Source: an uncultured Selenomonadales bacterium (lineage in GTDB: Bacteria; Bacillota; Negativicutes; Selenomonadales; Selenomonadaceae). From it: 31,084 nucleotides of DNA. Positions within the stretch are counted from its first letter, which is position 1. Every line of letters begins with the position of its first letter. Positions 13,909 to 21,746 of this stretch are shown one piece after another. The translations under genes were made by a program, and so were the position numbers. Under the pieces are notes generated by a model. The model was not told the origin of the DNA, did not search any database, and saw only the letters and a list, made by a program, of their open reading frames with translations. The DNA lies in NCBI GenBank assembly GCA_937877655.1, contig CALFJC010000035.1, positions 1 to 31,084 on the forward strand, written 5' to 3'.

Positions 13909-15330
13909 TTATTCCTCCTCGAAAGTTTGATTGTAGCGAAATACATAAGTGAGATAAATTTTTTCCAAGCTGTCAAGGTCAAGGACGTGAATTTTAAACC
14001 AAGCAGAATCGCCTTCGGCAGGATGCGCAGGGTCTTCTTCGACGTAAGAGCCGAAAACCAATTTTCCTTCGCCGATCATTTCGTTGATGATTCTTTGCGC
14101 CGCCGCGACAACAGTTGCTCTGCCGTTTTCGTCGTTGTTAATCTTGCCAATCAAGCGGTCGTGAGTGCGATTAATTCTGTCCATAAGTTCAAAGCGGCAT
14201 TTCGTCCTGCGAATTTTTTTCCAACCTGCGTCTTGATCTGTGCCTTCGGTTATCAGCGTGTTAATCGCGTTGTCAATCCAAATCTGATCCTCGTCGTTGA
14301 GACTCAGCACAAGGCAACCTTTTTGCTCGGCTTGAATCATTTCGCCGTTCGTCAAAGGTTCAATAAGTTCAAATGCATTGCTTATCACGGTGTGAGTTAA
14401 ACTGCTGTTTGTTTCGACGCGAGAGATCATGCCGCCGATTCTTGCCGCCGCCCGCCAGCCGTCATAAGTTATGCCGTCGGTTGAAGTCCAACCGTTGAGG
14501 ACGTAAACAATTTTTTCGTCGTTTATGCTTGCCGCGTATTGCATTCTGGTTTCCAAAGTTTCTGAACTTTGCCCCGCGATACACGCAAAGCCCAAATGCC
14601 CCGTCTCGTAACTTTGTTTGACGAAGGCGTTCAGAATACTTTTAACCGCGTTGTCATTTGAATCTGCCACAATGCAATTCCAACGATAACGCTCCAAAAT
14701 ATTTGTGCCGTTGTCGTAACTTGCCGCGTTGACTGTAGGATTTGTGCCGCCCGTCAAAGCCGCTTGCGTGACATCAGCCAATACGCCCGCCGCAATTTTC
14801 GTTGCCGTGAAATGCCGATTGTTCGCCATCGCCTCAACCAAATTTTTAGCCTCGTCGGTTCCTGTATCGAAACTTACAGAAGAAAAAATATCTGTGCCGT
14901 CGTAGATGATTAGTTGACGCTTGCCGCTGACCAAATCGGAACGAATGCTGGCAGTGAAAGAACGGTTGCCGGGATATTTCGCCGAAATTTTTACGGCATC
15001 GGCGGCAGGTGTTGATTCGCCTGCAACCGTTTTCAACGTTACGGAAGCACAAGTTCCGTCGTTGCCGCCGACACGTACGCAACGAACCGTTATCGCGCCG
15101 CCCAATAATCCTTCGCGAATTATTTCCGCGCCGTCGCCGTAATAATCTTCAAGTTCGTTGAGCATTGTTTGGTCGACATCAACATTTTTATTCAAAGCTC
15201 CCCAATTCGATTGGAATAAAACCGCAAGGACGCCGTTGGTTGCGCCTTCAACGGAATAACCTGCACGTTCTCTGCGGAAATAAGTTCCTGGTCGAACTTT
15301 TTGTTCGCCAAGCAGAAATGTACCTGCCAT
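13909..15330 (-). CDS. xkdK: Contractile tail sheath protein (XkdK-like)
   Basis: A 473-aa tail sheath subunit. The typical N-terminus (MAGTFLLGEQKVRPGTYFRR) and C-terminal half (DQIWIDNAINTLITEG, then AGWKKIRRTKCRFELMDRIN and a final LTYVFRYNQTFEEE) fit the PBSX XkdK / Mu gpL type sheath. I start it at ATG 15330, because AGGAGGAACCAAT precedes it; a longer frame reaches back through that ribosome binding site. A UUCG-loop terminator hairpin lies directly before the site. Its presence defines the phage as a myovirus type. Confidence 0.95.
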   Translation of the reverse strand: MAGTFLLGEQKVRPGTYFRRERAGYSVEGATNGVLAVLFQSNWGALNKNVDVDQTMLNELEDYYGDGAEIIREGLLGGAITVRCVRVGGNDGTCASVTLKTVAGESTPAADAVKISAKYPGNRSFTASIRSDLVSGKRQLIIYDGTDIFSSVSFDTGTDEAKNLVEAMANNRHFTATKIAAGVLADVTQAALTGGTNPTVNAASYDNGTNILERYRWNCIVADSNDNAVKSILNAFVKQSYETGHLGFACIAGQSSETLETRMQYAASINDEKIVYVLNGWTSTDGITYDGWRAAARIGGMISRVETNSSLTHTVISNAFELIEPLTNGEMIQAEQKGCLVLSLNDEDQIWIDNAINTLITEGTDQDAGWKKIRRTKCRFELMDRINRTHDRLIGKINNDENGRATVVAAAQRIINEMIGEGKLVFGSYVEEDPAHPAEGDSAWFKIHVLDLDSLEKIYLTYVFRYNQTFEEE

Positions 15331-15346
15331 ATTGGTTCCTCCTAAC

Positions 15347-15366
15347 AAAAAAGGAGCCGAAGCTCC
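15347..15366 (-). terminator. UUCG-loop hairpin with U-run before the sheath RBS
   Basis: Minus strand GGAGC-TTCG-GCTCC followed by TTTTTT, then GTTAGGAGG of the sheath gene. The stem is perfect. Confidence 0.75.
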
Positions 15367-15378
15367 AAAAATTAAATT

Positions 15379-15594
15379 TTATTTTTTAATCGGGCGCACC
15401 GCAAATTTTTTTACGATTAATTCAGCTTCGGCGAGTGTGAACTCTTGCTTGCCTGTTTCCTTAAGAGCCGTTTCAACCAATGCGCCCGTGTATCCGAATA
15501 ATTTTTTTGACGCCTTGACGATTTCGGCGACAGGATATTTCGCCTGCGCGGGCGTCGATTTTATTTCCGTTTTTACTTCAACTTTATCAGCCAT
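15379..15594 (-). CDS. Small hypothetical tail-region protein (71 aa)
   Basis: Starts with ATG at 15594, 8 bp inside the end of the preceding gene, with GGAGATCAG upstream. The basic 71-residue protein has a helical middle (VAEIVKASKKLFGYTGALVE) and ends AVRPIKK. A gene of similar size stands before the sheath gene in many PBSX-like phages, and its role is unknown to me. The N-terminal about 20 residues (KVEVKTEIKSTPAQ) look disordered. Confidence 0.75.
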   Translation of the reverse strand: MADKVEVKTEIKSTPAQAKYPVAEIVKASKKLFGYTGALVETALKETGKQEFTLAEAELIVKKFAVRPIKK

Positions 15595-16462
15595 TTTGCC
15601 ATCTGATCTCCTTACCAAATGAAATATTTCTTTCCATAAGCGTCGGCGCGTAAGGCTTTTTGCGAAGGATGCCATAGTTGAATCGCATTTGTATTTGTCC
15701 TTCAACTTCGCTCCGCGACCAATCATATTCCGAGTCCAAAAGTCTCATCGGCGAATCGTCGGAAAGCCAAATTGCGCCTTGCAATAAAAGTTGTTCGTGA
15801 ATCGCCGTCAACCATTCGCGTTTTGCTCGCAACGTCGGCGCGAACACGTGAATATTTATCGTTACGTCCAAAAAGACCGCCGCCGTTTTTTGTTCCGTGA
15901 GTTTTACTTTCGCCACGTCGAAATAAATCGCGGGATGTTCGCGGCTCGGTATGAAAAATTCTTCAAACTCACTCACGCCGATTATCATTAAATTTTCGTC
16001 GAAACAGCCCGCCCAAAAATTTAACGCCTCAATGGGGTCTGGCGTTGAAGTTTCAGCCGAAGGATATTCATAAACGTCGAAAGTTAATGTTGCGCCGAAA
16101 ATCAGCGGCATTTTTTCACTCGCGGGCTCCGTGAAAATTTCTGTAGTCTTCCACTTCAGCGAAAAAATTTCTTCGCCTTTGAAAAAGACGCCTTCCAAAG
16201 TCTCGCGAATTAATTTTTCAATCGGCTCCGGCGGCGTCAAATTTTGTGTCGTGATAATGTCGACCGTTAATTGTCCCGCCAAACCTTTTTGCGTGTCGGA
16301 ATATTTGTCCGTCGACAAAATTATTTGCGGATATAAAGTTTCGGGCGAATCAAAATCGGCGGGCGGTTTCTGATAGAAAACGGCGGGCTCGCCTGTGAAA
16401 GCGGCAAGCAAACTCGTCAATTCTTCGTTCGTTGTCAAGCGTCGTCTTATCAAACTTTCCAT
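15587..16462 (-). CDS. Probable tail terminator/completion protein with duplicated domain
   Basis: A 291-aa protein starting at ATG 16462 behind GGAGATTTGAA. Residues about 5-135 resemble the small tail completion/terminator proteins of Bacillota phages (RRRLTTNEELTSLLAAF, YPQIILSTDKYSDTQKG, FGATLTFDVYEYP). Residues about 150-280 have the same outline again (IYFDVAKVKLTEQKTAAVFL, INIHVFAPTLRAKREWLTAIHEQLL, GQIQMRFNYGI). Tail terminators of this type are usually 120-150 aa, so this looks like a tandem fusion. Its location before the sheath gene fits. Assignment is by general pattern, not by a firm motif. Confidence 0.6.
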   Translation of the reverse strand: MESLIRRRLTTNEELTSLLAAFTGEPAVFYQKPPADFDSPETLYPQIILSTDKYSDTQKGLAGQLTVDIITTQNLTPPEPIEKLIRETLEGVFFKGEEIFSLKWKTTEIFTEPASEKMPLIFGATLTFDVYEYPSAETSTPDPIEALNFWAGCFDENLMIIGVSEFEEFFIPSREHPAIYFDVAKVKLTEQKTAAVFLDVTINIHVFAPTLRAKREWLTAIHEQLLLQGAIWLSDDSPMRLLDSEYDWSRSEVEGQIQMRFNYGILRKKPYAPTLMERNISFGKEIRWQNG

Positions 16463-16463
16463 T

Positions 16464-17117
16464 TCAAATCTCCGTAAAGCCGTTGTAAATTTTGAACTCG
16501 CTGATTGTCCCGCGCCAAAAAGAATTTTCGTGATAAATTCCCGCACCCAACCTCAGCTTTGAAAAAGTTTTTGACGTTGAGAAGCCCGCTAACTGGTTTG
16601 AATAAATATCTTCGCCGTTGACGTAAAGAATCAAGCGCGTTGTCTCCTGCCGCCATATCAGCTTAAAAGTATATTCTTGCTCCAAAATCGCGGGCTCGGC
16701 GTAATTGTCCAGAGTGCCGCCGCAATTAACAAACAGGTCAAGATTTTTGCCCGCGCCAGATGAGTACAAACTCATATTCAATTCGTTGCTTGTGTACAAC
16801 TCGAAAATTTTTCGCCGTTGAATCATGTCGGTTGAACTTTCAAAAACCGTGCCGCTGATTTGAAAATCTTGACCGCCCAACGTGATATTTTCACGCTCCA
16901 GATAGCTTGCACCGTCAAATAATTCTTCGCCGTGTTGTGTCCAACCGTTGTCCGCCAAACTCGCTGTCAAAAATTCGTCGCCGTTGCCAACGTAATTGAC
17001 AGCGTCCGCATTGAAAACATATTCATAATTGCCAATGCGAATTTTTAACTTCGAGTCCGAAATTAATTGCTCGTGATAAAAGGTCAGCATGTTTATTGCC
17101 GCGGCTTTGTTTATCAC
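16464..17117 (-). CDS. LamG/concanavalin-like domain protein
   Basis: A 217-aa protein. I choose GTG 17117 as start, since AAGGAG lies 8 bases upstream; another GTG 9 bases earlier overlaps that site. Residues about 50-215 read like a LamG-type jelly-roll lectin domain (ASLADNGWTQHGEELFDGAS, LIWRQETTRLILYVNGEDIY, FSKLRLGAGIYHENSFWRGT, ISEFKIYNG). Such domains bind sugars or decorate virions. It sits between a coiled-coil protein and the tail terminator, an unusual place for an adhesin; perhaps it decorates the neck or tail sheath. Confidence 0.75.
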   Translation of the reverse strand: MINKAAAINMLTFYHEQLISDSKLKIRIGNYEYVFNADAVNYVGNGDEFLTASLADNGWTQHGEELFDGASYLERENITLGGQDFQISGTVFESSTDMIQRRKIFELYTSNELNMSLYSSGAGKNLDLFVNCGGTLDNYAEPAILEQEYTFKLIWRQETTRLILYVNGEDIYSNQLAGFSTSKTFSKLRLGAGIYHENSFWRGTISEFKIYNGFTEI

Positions 17118-17132
17118 GACGCTCACTCCTTA

Positions 17133-17438
17133 TTAATTGAAAAGTGCCGCCACATCAGCAGCCGTTATCTCCTCAACCTCTGTATTCGGATTGTTTTTGA
17201 TGTCACGGACGTCGCTTTGAAGTTCGTCGATTTTGGCGTCATGCTCGCTGTAAAAAATATCCAAACCTTCAACGGTTGCCGAAAGCGAATCGATTCTGCC
17301 TTCCAAGTCGCTTGTGGTTGCCGTGCCGTCGAGTGATTCAATCTCTGCCTTTGTTGCGTAAGTCGCGGCGTTCTGCGAGTCCATCATTTCTTTGAAAATA
17401 GCCATCGCGTTCAGTACATCCGTTTTTGTAAGTGCCAT
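17133..17438 (-). CDS. Small coiled-coil protein (101 aa)
   Basis: ATG at 17438 follows AAAGGAGAAAATTAAA. The 101-aa protein is acidic and helical, with heptad-like leucine spacing over residues about 30-80 (LEGRIDSLSATVEGLDIFYS, KIDELQSDVRDIKNNP), i.e. a coiled coil. No known family recognised. It could trimerise and hold the LamG protein encoded next to it (15 bp away), as whisker or collar fibres do; this is inference. Confidence 0.7.
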   Translation of the reverse strand: MALTKTDVLNAMAIFKEMMDSQNAATYATKAEIESLDGTATTSDLEGRIDSLSATVEGLDIFYSEHDAKIDELQSDVRDIKNNPNTEVEEITAADVAALFN

Positions 17439-17439
17439 T

Positions 17440-17772
17440 TTAATTTTCTCCTTTAAATAATTTTTTGACGGCGGCAATTAAATCGAAGTCGTCTTCCGAA
17501 ATATCGCCGCCGATTACTCCAAAACTTTCGAGGTCGGGCGTGTAAATTATTTGCCACAAGCCCGCCTCAACTTCGCTGATTTTTACTGTGTAGTAGCTTG
17601 TCGCCACATTTACGCTTGTCTGAAAAAGTACCTTGAGAAAATCTTTGTTCGCGAAAGTTATCAACCCGTTGCGCGGCTCTTCCCAACTCCAATATTTGGC
17701 GCGGATGAATCCCCTGTTCTTTATGACTTCGGGCAAAAACTCCGTGCGCGAACCTGTTGTTATCAAATCCAT
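17440..17772 (-). CDS. Hypothetical protein (110 aa)
   Basis: ATG at 17772 follows GAGGTGAGAAA, the same leader as in xkdT. The protein is mixed alpha/beta (FIRAKYWSWEEPRNGLITFA, YYTVKISEVEAGLWQIIYTP) and ends in a charged helix. It stands between the neck protein and the coiled-coil gene; its own role is not recognisable. It is probably a virion or assembly protein given its place. Confidence 0.7.
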   Translation of the reverse strand: MDLITTGSRTEFLPEVIKNRGFIRAKYWSWEEPRNGLITFANKDFLKVLFQTSVNVATSYYTVKISEVEAGLWQIIYTPDLESFGVIGGDISEDDFDLIAAVKKLFKGEN

Positions 17773-17781
17773 TTTCTCACC

Positions 17782-18192
17782 TCAAATGCCCGCGAACAAC
17801 GCCGCAATTCTCGGTCTCGCTTTATTTCTTATTCGGTCTTTGAAAGGACGAGCCGCCATTTTCCGAGTACCTTTTTCAAGATACATTGCATAAGGAACAT
17901 CGCTCCGCATTTTAAGAGAAATGCGAATGCCGTTGCCTTTTCCGTTGGGCGTCACGGCAACCGGCATGAATCGCCAATTTCGCCGCAAATTCCCTGTGTC
18001 GGGCGCGGGCGGTTGTCCCGGCGAACTTGCCACATGTCGACCGTAGCGACGACCGCTTCCGTTTTGCCCTAAAACTTGCAAAGCCGCATTGCGAAGATAA
18101 TTCAAGCCGCGTGCCGCTCGTGACCGCGCATTTTGATTTATCTCCATGACAAGTCCGCGAACTTCAAATTCAAGTTGTGCCGCCGCGCTCAT
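17782..18192 (-). CDS. HK97 gp10-like neck/tail completion protein
   Basis: A 136-aa basic protein. The segment APDTGNLRRNW, followed by VPYAMYLEKGTRKMAARPF and KARPRIAAL, is diagnostic of the HK97 gp10-like family (PBSX XkdI position), which completes the head-tail interface. It overlaps the upstream gene by ATGA, so translation is probably coupled. Confidence 0.9.
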   Translation of the reverse strand: MSAAAQLEFEVRGLVMEINQNARSRAARGLNYLRNAALQVLGQNGSGRRYGRHVASSPGQPPAPDTGNLRRNWRFMPVAVTPNGKGNGIRISLKMRSDVPYAMYLEKGTRKMAARPFKDRIRNKARPRIAALFAGI

Positions 18193-18524
18193 AAGTCAAA
18201 CCTCTCCGAAACATAGTAAAGATACCATTGACCGAGCCCCGCAGGATTGTCGACTGCTTCGACGCAAAAAATTTTTTCGCCGTTAATCAATCTGTCTCCA
18301 ACCTTCGCCTTAATCGCGCCGAGTTTTTGAATTATTACATGGCTGATTTCATGTTTAAGCCCTTTAAATTTCTCGCGCTCATACGGCTCCGCCGAAGAAA
18401 CAACGCCGAAAATTTCTGCGCCCGTCGCTTTGAACTCGACCGCTTGTCGACCGATGTCATTAATTCGAGAAATTTTTTCTTCGACCAAAAATTTCTCGAA
18501 AATCTGTCGCGGCTTGAGATACAT
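18189..18524 (-). CDS. Head closure/stopper-type protein (XkdH position)
   Basis: A 111-aa protein whose beta-rich middle (GVVSSAEPYEREKFKGLKHE, ISHVIIQKLGAIKAKVGDRL) and end (GQWYLYYVSERFD) fit the small head-closure (head-tail joining) proteins with an SPP1 gp16-like fold. It shares one base with the upstream gene stop (TGATG) and overlaps downstream by ATGA. The fold assignment rests on pattern and location. Confidence 0.8.
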   Translation of the reverse strand: MYLKPRQIFEKFLVEEKISRINDIGRQAVEFKATGAEIFGVVSSAEPYEREKFKGLKHEISHVIIQKLGAIKAKVGDRLINGEKIFCVEAVDNPAGLGQWYLYYVSERFDL

Positions 18525-18799
18525 CAGAGAACAACCTCGACGCTGTCGCCAATCAAATTGTATTCGCCGTTAAAGCCGTGAATTGCCAAAGTAACGACGC
18601 GGCGAATAGGCGGGTTTGTGATTAAAGTTTGCTCGGCAATGAAAAAATAATCGGTGCCTTTGACAATTTGTTTTCCAAGATAAATCAGCGGCTTGTAACT
18701 TGCGCCGACAAGCCCTTCAACCGCCGACCATGCCGACGCCGCTTCTTGCGGCATTTTTGTTAAGCCGTCAAATTTCTCCAACTCAATTTTTCCAAACAT
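18524..18799 (-). CDS. Cystatin-like protein with QIVKG loop
   Basis: A 91-aa protein. Residues 44-55 (QIVKGTDYFFIA) match the cystatin signature QxVxG followed by the TxY strand that inhibits papain-type proteases. Around it: a helix (PQEAASAWSAVEGLVG), a strand (YKPLIYLGKQ) and two later strands (RRVVTLAIHG, EYNLIGDSVEVV), the order helix-strand-loop-strand of cystatins. No signal peptide is present, so it would act inside the cell or the virion. It overlaps the upstream gene by 17 bp. It might inhibit a host or phage cysteine protease; alternatively, a cystatin-fold structural protein without inhibitory role. Confidence 0.6.
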   Translation of the reverse strand: MFGKIELEKFDGLTKMPQEAASAWSAVEGLVGASYKPLIYLGKQIVKGTDYFFIAEQTLITNPPIRRVVTLAIHGFNGEYNLIGDSVEVVL

Positions 18800-19190
18800 G
18801 ATTTTGCCTCCAATCGTTCATTCCTCTGAAAAATATCGGCGGCGGAGTTTTTTTGTTCGCAAAGCCGAAGCCCGACGCAATTTCTTCAGCTTCGAGTTCA
18901 CTTTTCAACTGATTGTAAAGCCGTCGCCACTCGTCAATCCTGTCGCTTAATTTCCATTCCGCTTCTTTTATTTTCGTGTCGACTTCGTAAGAAAATCTTC
19001 GCAACAAAGTTTCAACCAAGCGGAATTTCGCCTGCCGCCACGAAGACGAACTTTCTATCACGGCAAGATATTCTTCGTCCGAAAGATAAGCCGTCTTTTC
19101 GGGTTCAAGGACGGCAACGTCGCCGAGTTCAAAACGCATTCGCGACAAGCCGAACTCGCCGAGTTCTGTAGGATTGTATGAAAAAGTCAT
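18783..19190 (-). CDS. Head-tail connector/adaptor protein
   Basis: A 135-aa helical protein. YLSDEEYLAVIESSSSWRQA, followed by RLVETLLRRFSYEVDTKI, is the pattern of head-tail adaptors of the HK97 gp6 type (four-helix bundle around the portal). Position after the capsid and overlap by ATGA with the upstream gene fit. The C-terminus is Pro-rich, then NDWRQNHVWKN. Confidence 0.8.
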   Translation of the reverse strand: MTFSYNPTELGEFGLSRMRFELGDVAVLEPEKTAYLSDEEYLAVIESSSSWRQAKFRLVETLLRRFSYEVDTKIKEAEWKLSDRIDEWRRLYNQLKSELEAEEIASGFGFANKKTPPPIFFRGMNDWRQNHVWKN

Positions 19191-19381
19191 TTTGTTCGAC
19201 GCCCTTTCAACTTCGGCTTAAATTCTGCGGCAATATTTTTCGGCTCGTCGTCAACGAGTTCAATAATTTTCATGGCGAGCAATGCCCCGACAGATTTTTT
19301 TTCAATCGAAGATTCGGGTATCGCCTCGCCTGCCGAATAATTTTTTCCTGCGAATCGGCAACCTGTTTTTGCTCGAATCAT
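19187..19381 (-). CDS. Small YqbF-like protein (64 aa)
   Basis: ATG at 19381, 2 bases after the capsid stop, gives a 64-aa protein: a beta-rich start (IRAKTGCRFAGKNYSAGEAI), then a helix (KKSVGALLAMKIIEL) and a basic tail (KPKLKGRRTK). The pattern resembles the N-terminal domain of the YqbF family, found next to phage capsid genes. The ribosome binding site is weak (GTGGGT), so translation is likely coupled to the capsid gene. Confidence 0.65.
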   Translation of the reverse strand: MIRAKTGCRFAGKNYSAGEAIPESSIEKKSVGALLAMKIIELVDDEPKNIAAEFKPKLKGRRTK

Positions 19382-19383
19382 TT

Positions 19384-20400
19384 TCAACCCACACAATCGG
19401 CAAGATAAACCGCCAAACAATCTGCAGTCTTTTTCATGTCATAAGCAATGACGCCTTCGACAATTTCGGCATGAGTGCCGGGCGCGCCGTCGTGAGTTTC
19501 AACAGCAATGTAATTGCCGCCGTCAAGTCGCCATTGGAAAATGTAACCTGCGCTGGCTTCGTCAATCGCGGGAGTTTCGGGCGCATAAAGCAAAAGTGCG
19601 CCTTTGCTGTCGCAGACGTATTGCATATTTTCATTTGCGCCGTGCGCGGCGGCGTTATAAGTTGCGTCAAGGGCAATTACTTCATCCACGCCGAAAACTT
19701 GTGCCAAAACCGATTCGCTGACAATCGCAGGATTTTGCGTTGTGCCGCTGTATTTGATTCTTTCTTTGATGAAAGGATTGTTTTTGAGAGCCGCAAAAGT
19801 TTCAATGCCGAGCGCAAGTTTATTCGGACGATGGCGACCGTTGCGACGAATTTCAATCGCTCTTGCGTCGAAAAAATCTGCAGGGTCAACGTCCGTGTTG
19901 TCAAATTTCTTAAACTTTTTGTTTGCCGCGTCAGCCGTTGCCGCGCCTGTCCATTGATTTGCCCATACGCCTTTTTTGAAAAAGTTCTTCGCGAAGTCAA
20001 TTTCTTGATGGAGAGAAATTTGCTCGTTGATGTTTTTTACTCTGGCGCGATAAGGATCTGCACTGCCGGGAGCGTTTGCGCGTTGATAAGGCAACGTCAT
20101 AATTTTGTCCAAGCCGATAAGCACTTGATAAACTTTGCAGGAATAACTTTGTTCGTTAAGCCCGAAGACTGCCGGCGCAACAGTACCGTAAGGCGGCTTT
20201 TGCTGAACGTTGTCGCGAGCCAAATCAGCTTTATTGAATTCGTAGAAATGTCCGCTCGGAAGGTCGACTTGGCAAGCAGGAAAAACTCTGCGGTGTGCAT
20301 AAGTCGGCTCCTCGTAATAAGCCATGCATAAATTTGAAAGATAAACATTCGGCTTCCATGCGCCCAAACTTTTTTGAATCAAAATATCCTTTGTCTCCAT
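19384..20400 (-). CDS. Major capsid protein
   Basis: A 338-aa protein with a very strong ribosome binding site (AAGGAGGATTAATC). Typical parts are the N-terminal arm, the long helix segment (INEQISLHQEIDFAKNFFKK), the NGRHRPNKLALGIETFAALK segment and GVDEVIALDATYNAAAHGAN. This is the layout of an HK97-fold capsid protein of the group found with DUF2190 decoration proteins. The place after the decoration protein gene supports it. Confidence 0.92.
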   Translation of the reverse strand: METKDILIQKSLGAWKPNVYLSNLCMAYYEEPTYAHRRVFPACQVDLPSGHFYEFNKADLARDNVQQKPPYGTVAPAVFGLNEQSYSCKVYQVLIGLDKIMTLPYQRANAPGSADPYRARVKNINEQISLHQEIDFAKNFFKKGVWANQWTGAATADAANKKFKKFDNTDVDPADFFDARAIEIRRNGRHRPNKLALGIETFAALKNNPFIKERIKYSGTTQNPAIVSESVLAQVFGVDEVIALDATYNAAAHGANENMQYVCDSKGALLLYAPETPAIDEASAGYIFQWRLDGGNYIAVETHDGAPGTHAEIVEGVIAYDMKKTADCLAVYLADCVG

Positions 20401-20412
20401 GATTAATCCTCC

Positions 20413-20793
20413 TTAAGCTTTGCCGGCGCGAACGATTAAAACTTGCGCCGCTTGATTAGCCGCCGCGTTGTCAAGAGCTTGTGCGAAAATAAATTTGCCG
20501 CTTGTTGACTTTACGGCTTTGCCGCCTTCGCCCGACGATAAAAAATCGCCTGCGGAAATTGATTCGGCAACCGTCCACAGACTGCCGCCGCTGATTTGAA
20601 CGTTGACATCTTCGCCCGCCAAAATCGGCAATTCTGTTTCTGCCGTCAAAATTCCGATAACCGCCGAGCTTGCGCCCGCAGTTGTAATGCCCGACGCTCC
20701 GAGCGCGACCGCCGTAAATGCGCCGCCCGTCAAACTTTCCGCCGCCGTGAAAACTTTTGTCGGACTTTCGTTTACCATTGAGTTCATATACAT
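20413..20793 (-). CDS. Capsid decoration / head fibre protein (DUF2190-like)
   Basis: A 126-aa Ala/Gly/Ser-rich beta-type protein (AAESLTGGAFTAVALGASGI, AGEDVNVQISGGSLWTVA, AISAGDFLS-like SISAGDFLSSGEGGKAV) starting at ATG 20793 behind GAGGTGATAAAA. It fits small capsid decoration proteins (DUF2190 / head fibre type) that cover the capsid, by composition and position before the capsid gene. Confidence 0.8.
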   Translation of the reverse strand: MYMNSMVNESPTKVFTAAESLTGGAFTAVALGASGITTAGASSAVIGILTAETELPILAGEDVNVQISGGSLWTVAESISAGDFLSSGEGGKAVKSTSGKFIFAQALDNAAANQAAQVLIVRAGKA

Positions 20794-20805
20794 TTTTATC
20801 ACCTC

Positions 20806-21330
20806 TTAAAATTTCAATTCGGGATGAGCGAGAAAAGCCGCGTCAATCGATTTGCGATAACTCAGCGTTGAATCTTTTGCGCGAAGTTCCGCCGCAAATT
20901 TTTCAATCTGCGCGGACGACGAGAGCGCGGAGTTTGTCCCCGTCTTGCCGATTTCTTCAAAGAGTTGCGATTTGTTCACAGCTTCAAGCGCGGAATCGAG
21001 AGTTTGAATTGCCAATTCGTAAACTTCAGGAGCTTCCGCCTTCGCCTTTTTCAACATCGGCGCAAGTTTTTTCGCATCCTGTCCGAGCAATTCATATTTC
21101 GACGCGACTTTGAGCCATTCGACATCTTCAGCCTTTTCAATTTGCTCGCGCAGTGTCGTCGTCAATTTCGACAGCTCCGCCGTCAATTCCGAAAAATTTT
21201 GTTGCCCTTGCTTTTCGGTCGGAATATTTTTTCCTTCCTTGCGTTTGCAAAGCGTTATGTAGGCAAAAGGATTTGCGCCCGCGTTTACAAACGACACTTC
21301 ATCAATCACCAAATTTTTAAGTTCAGCCAT
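20806..21330 (-). CDS. Scaffold-like protein (partner of the XkdF protease)
   Basis: A 174-aa protein with a short conserved start (VIDEVSFVNAGANPFAYITL, as in many XkdF C-terminal regions) followed by a long charged coiled coil (FSELTAELSKLTTTLREQIE; later AELRAKDSTLSYRKSID). Overlap of 8 bp with the protease gene suggests that protease and scaffold, fused in many phages as XkdF, are split here. The role as capsid scaffold is inferred from position. Confidence 0.75.
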   Translation of the reverse strand: MAELKNLVIDEVSFVNAGANPFAYITLCKRKEGKNIPTEKQGQQNFSELTAELSKLTTTLREQIEKAEDVEWLKVASKYELLGQDAKKLAPMLKKAKAEAPEVYELAIQTLDSALEAVNKSQLFEEIGKTGTNSALSSSAQIEKFAAELRAKDSTLSYRKSIDAAFLAHPELKF

Positions 21331-21712
21331 TGTTTCTTACCGCCTTTCCTCCGATTGAAAACATATTGTATTCGCCGCTTTTGACTTTCTGCCAAACGGC
21401 GTCGTCAACGATTTTGAAACCAACCCACCAGCCGAGCGGCAATTCGGTTGCGGCAATTCCCATTGCAGAAAATTTTTCGGGCGTGAAAACCACACTTTCA
21501 ATCAAGCGCGCCACATTGTTTTTCTCGTGCATTTCGCCGCCGGCGCGATAAACTTCAACGAAGTCATAAGCCGCCTTTTCAAGCTCGGCTATCGGAATAA
21601 TATCGCCTTCGCTGTCCGTCACGGGCACGCCGTCAATTTCCGACACCGACGCCCAACCGAACGCCATTTTCTTTTCGTCGTCAAATGTGCTGATTTTTCC
21701 TATTGTCTTCAT
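21323..21712 (-). CDS. xkdF: Prohead protease (XkdF-like)
   Basis: A 129-aa protein with the XkdF pattern: MAFGWASVSEIDGVPVTDSE, DIIPIAELEKAAYDFVEVYR, MHEKNNVARLIESVVFTPEK, GWWVGFKIVDDAVWQKVKSG and a final EYNMFSIGGKA. The family is described as a putative phage serine protease; the His of MHEK and the Ser of FSIGG would be the catalytic pair. It comes after the portal, behind a UUCG-loop hairpin and GGAGGAATCGTA. Confidence 0.88.
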   Translation of the reverse strand: MKTIGKISTFDDEKKMAFGWASVSEIDGVPVTDSEGDIIPIAELEKAAYDFVEVYRAGGEMHEKNNVARLIESVVFTPEKFSAMGIAATELPLGWWVGFKIVDDAVWQKVKSGEYNMFSIGGKAVRNNG

Positions 21713-21727
21713 TACGATTCCTCCAAT

Positions 21728-21746
21728 AAAAAAAGCCCGAAGGCTT
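21728..21746 (-). terminator. UUCG-loop hairpin with U-run at the portal 3' end
   Basis: Minus strand AAGCC-TTCG-GGCTT followed by T-run, beginning at the portal stop codon and ending right before GGAGG of the protease gene. Confidence 0.75.

Noticed and set aside
19282..20331. A 349-codon open frame on the plus strand
   Set aside because: It lies antisense to the major capsid gene, has no ribosome binding site and a Cys/Arg/Phe-rich composition typical of a shadow frame.
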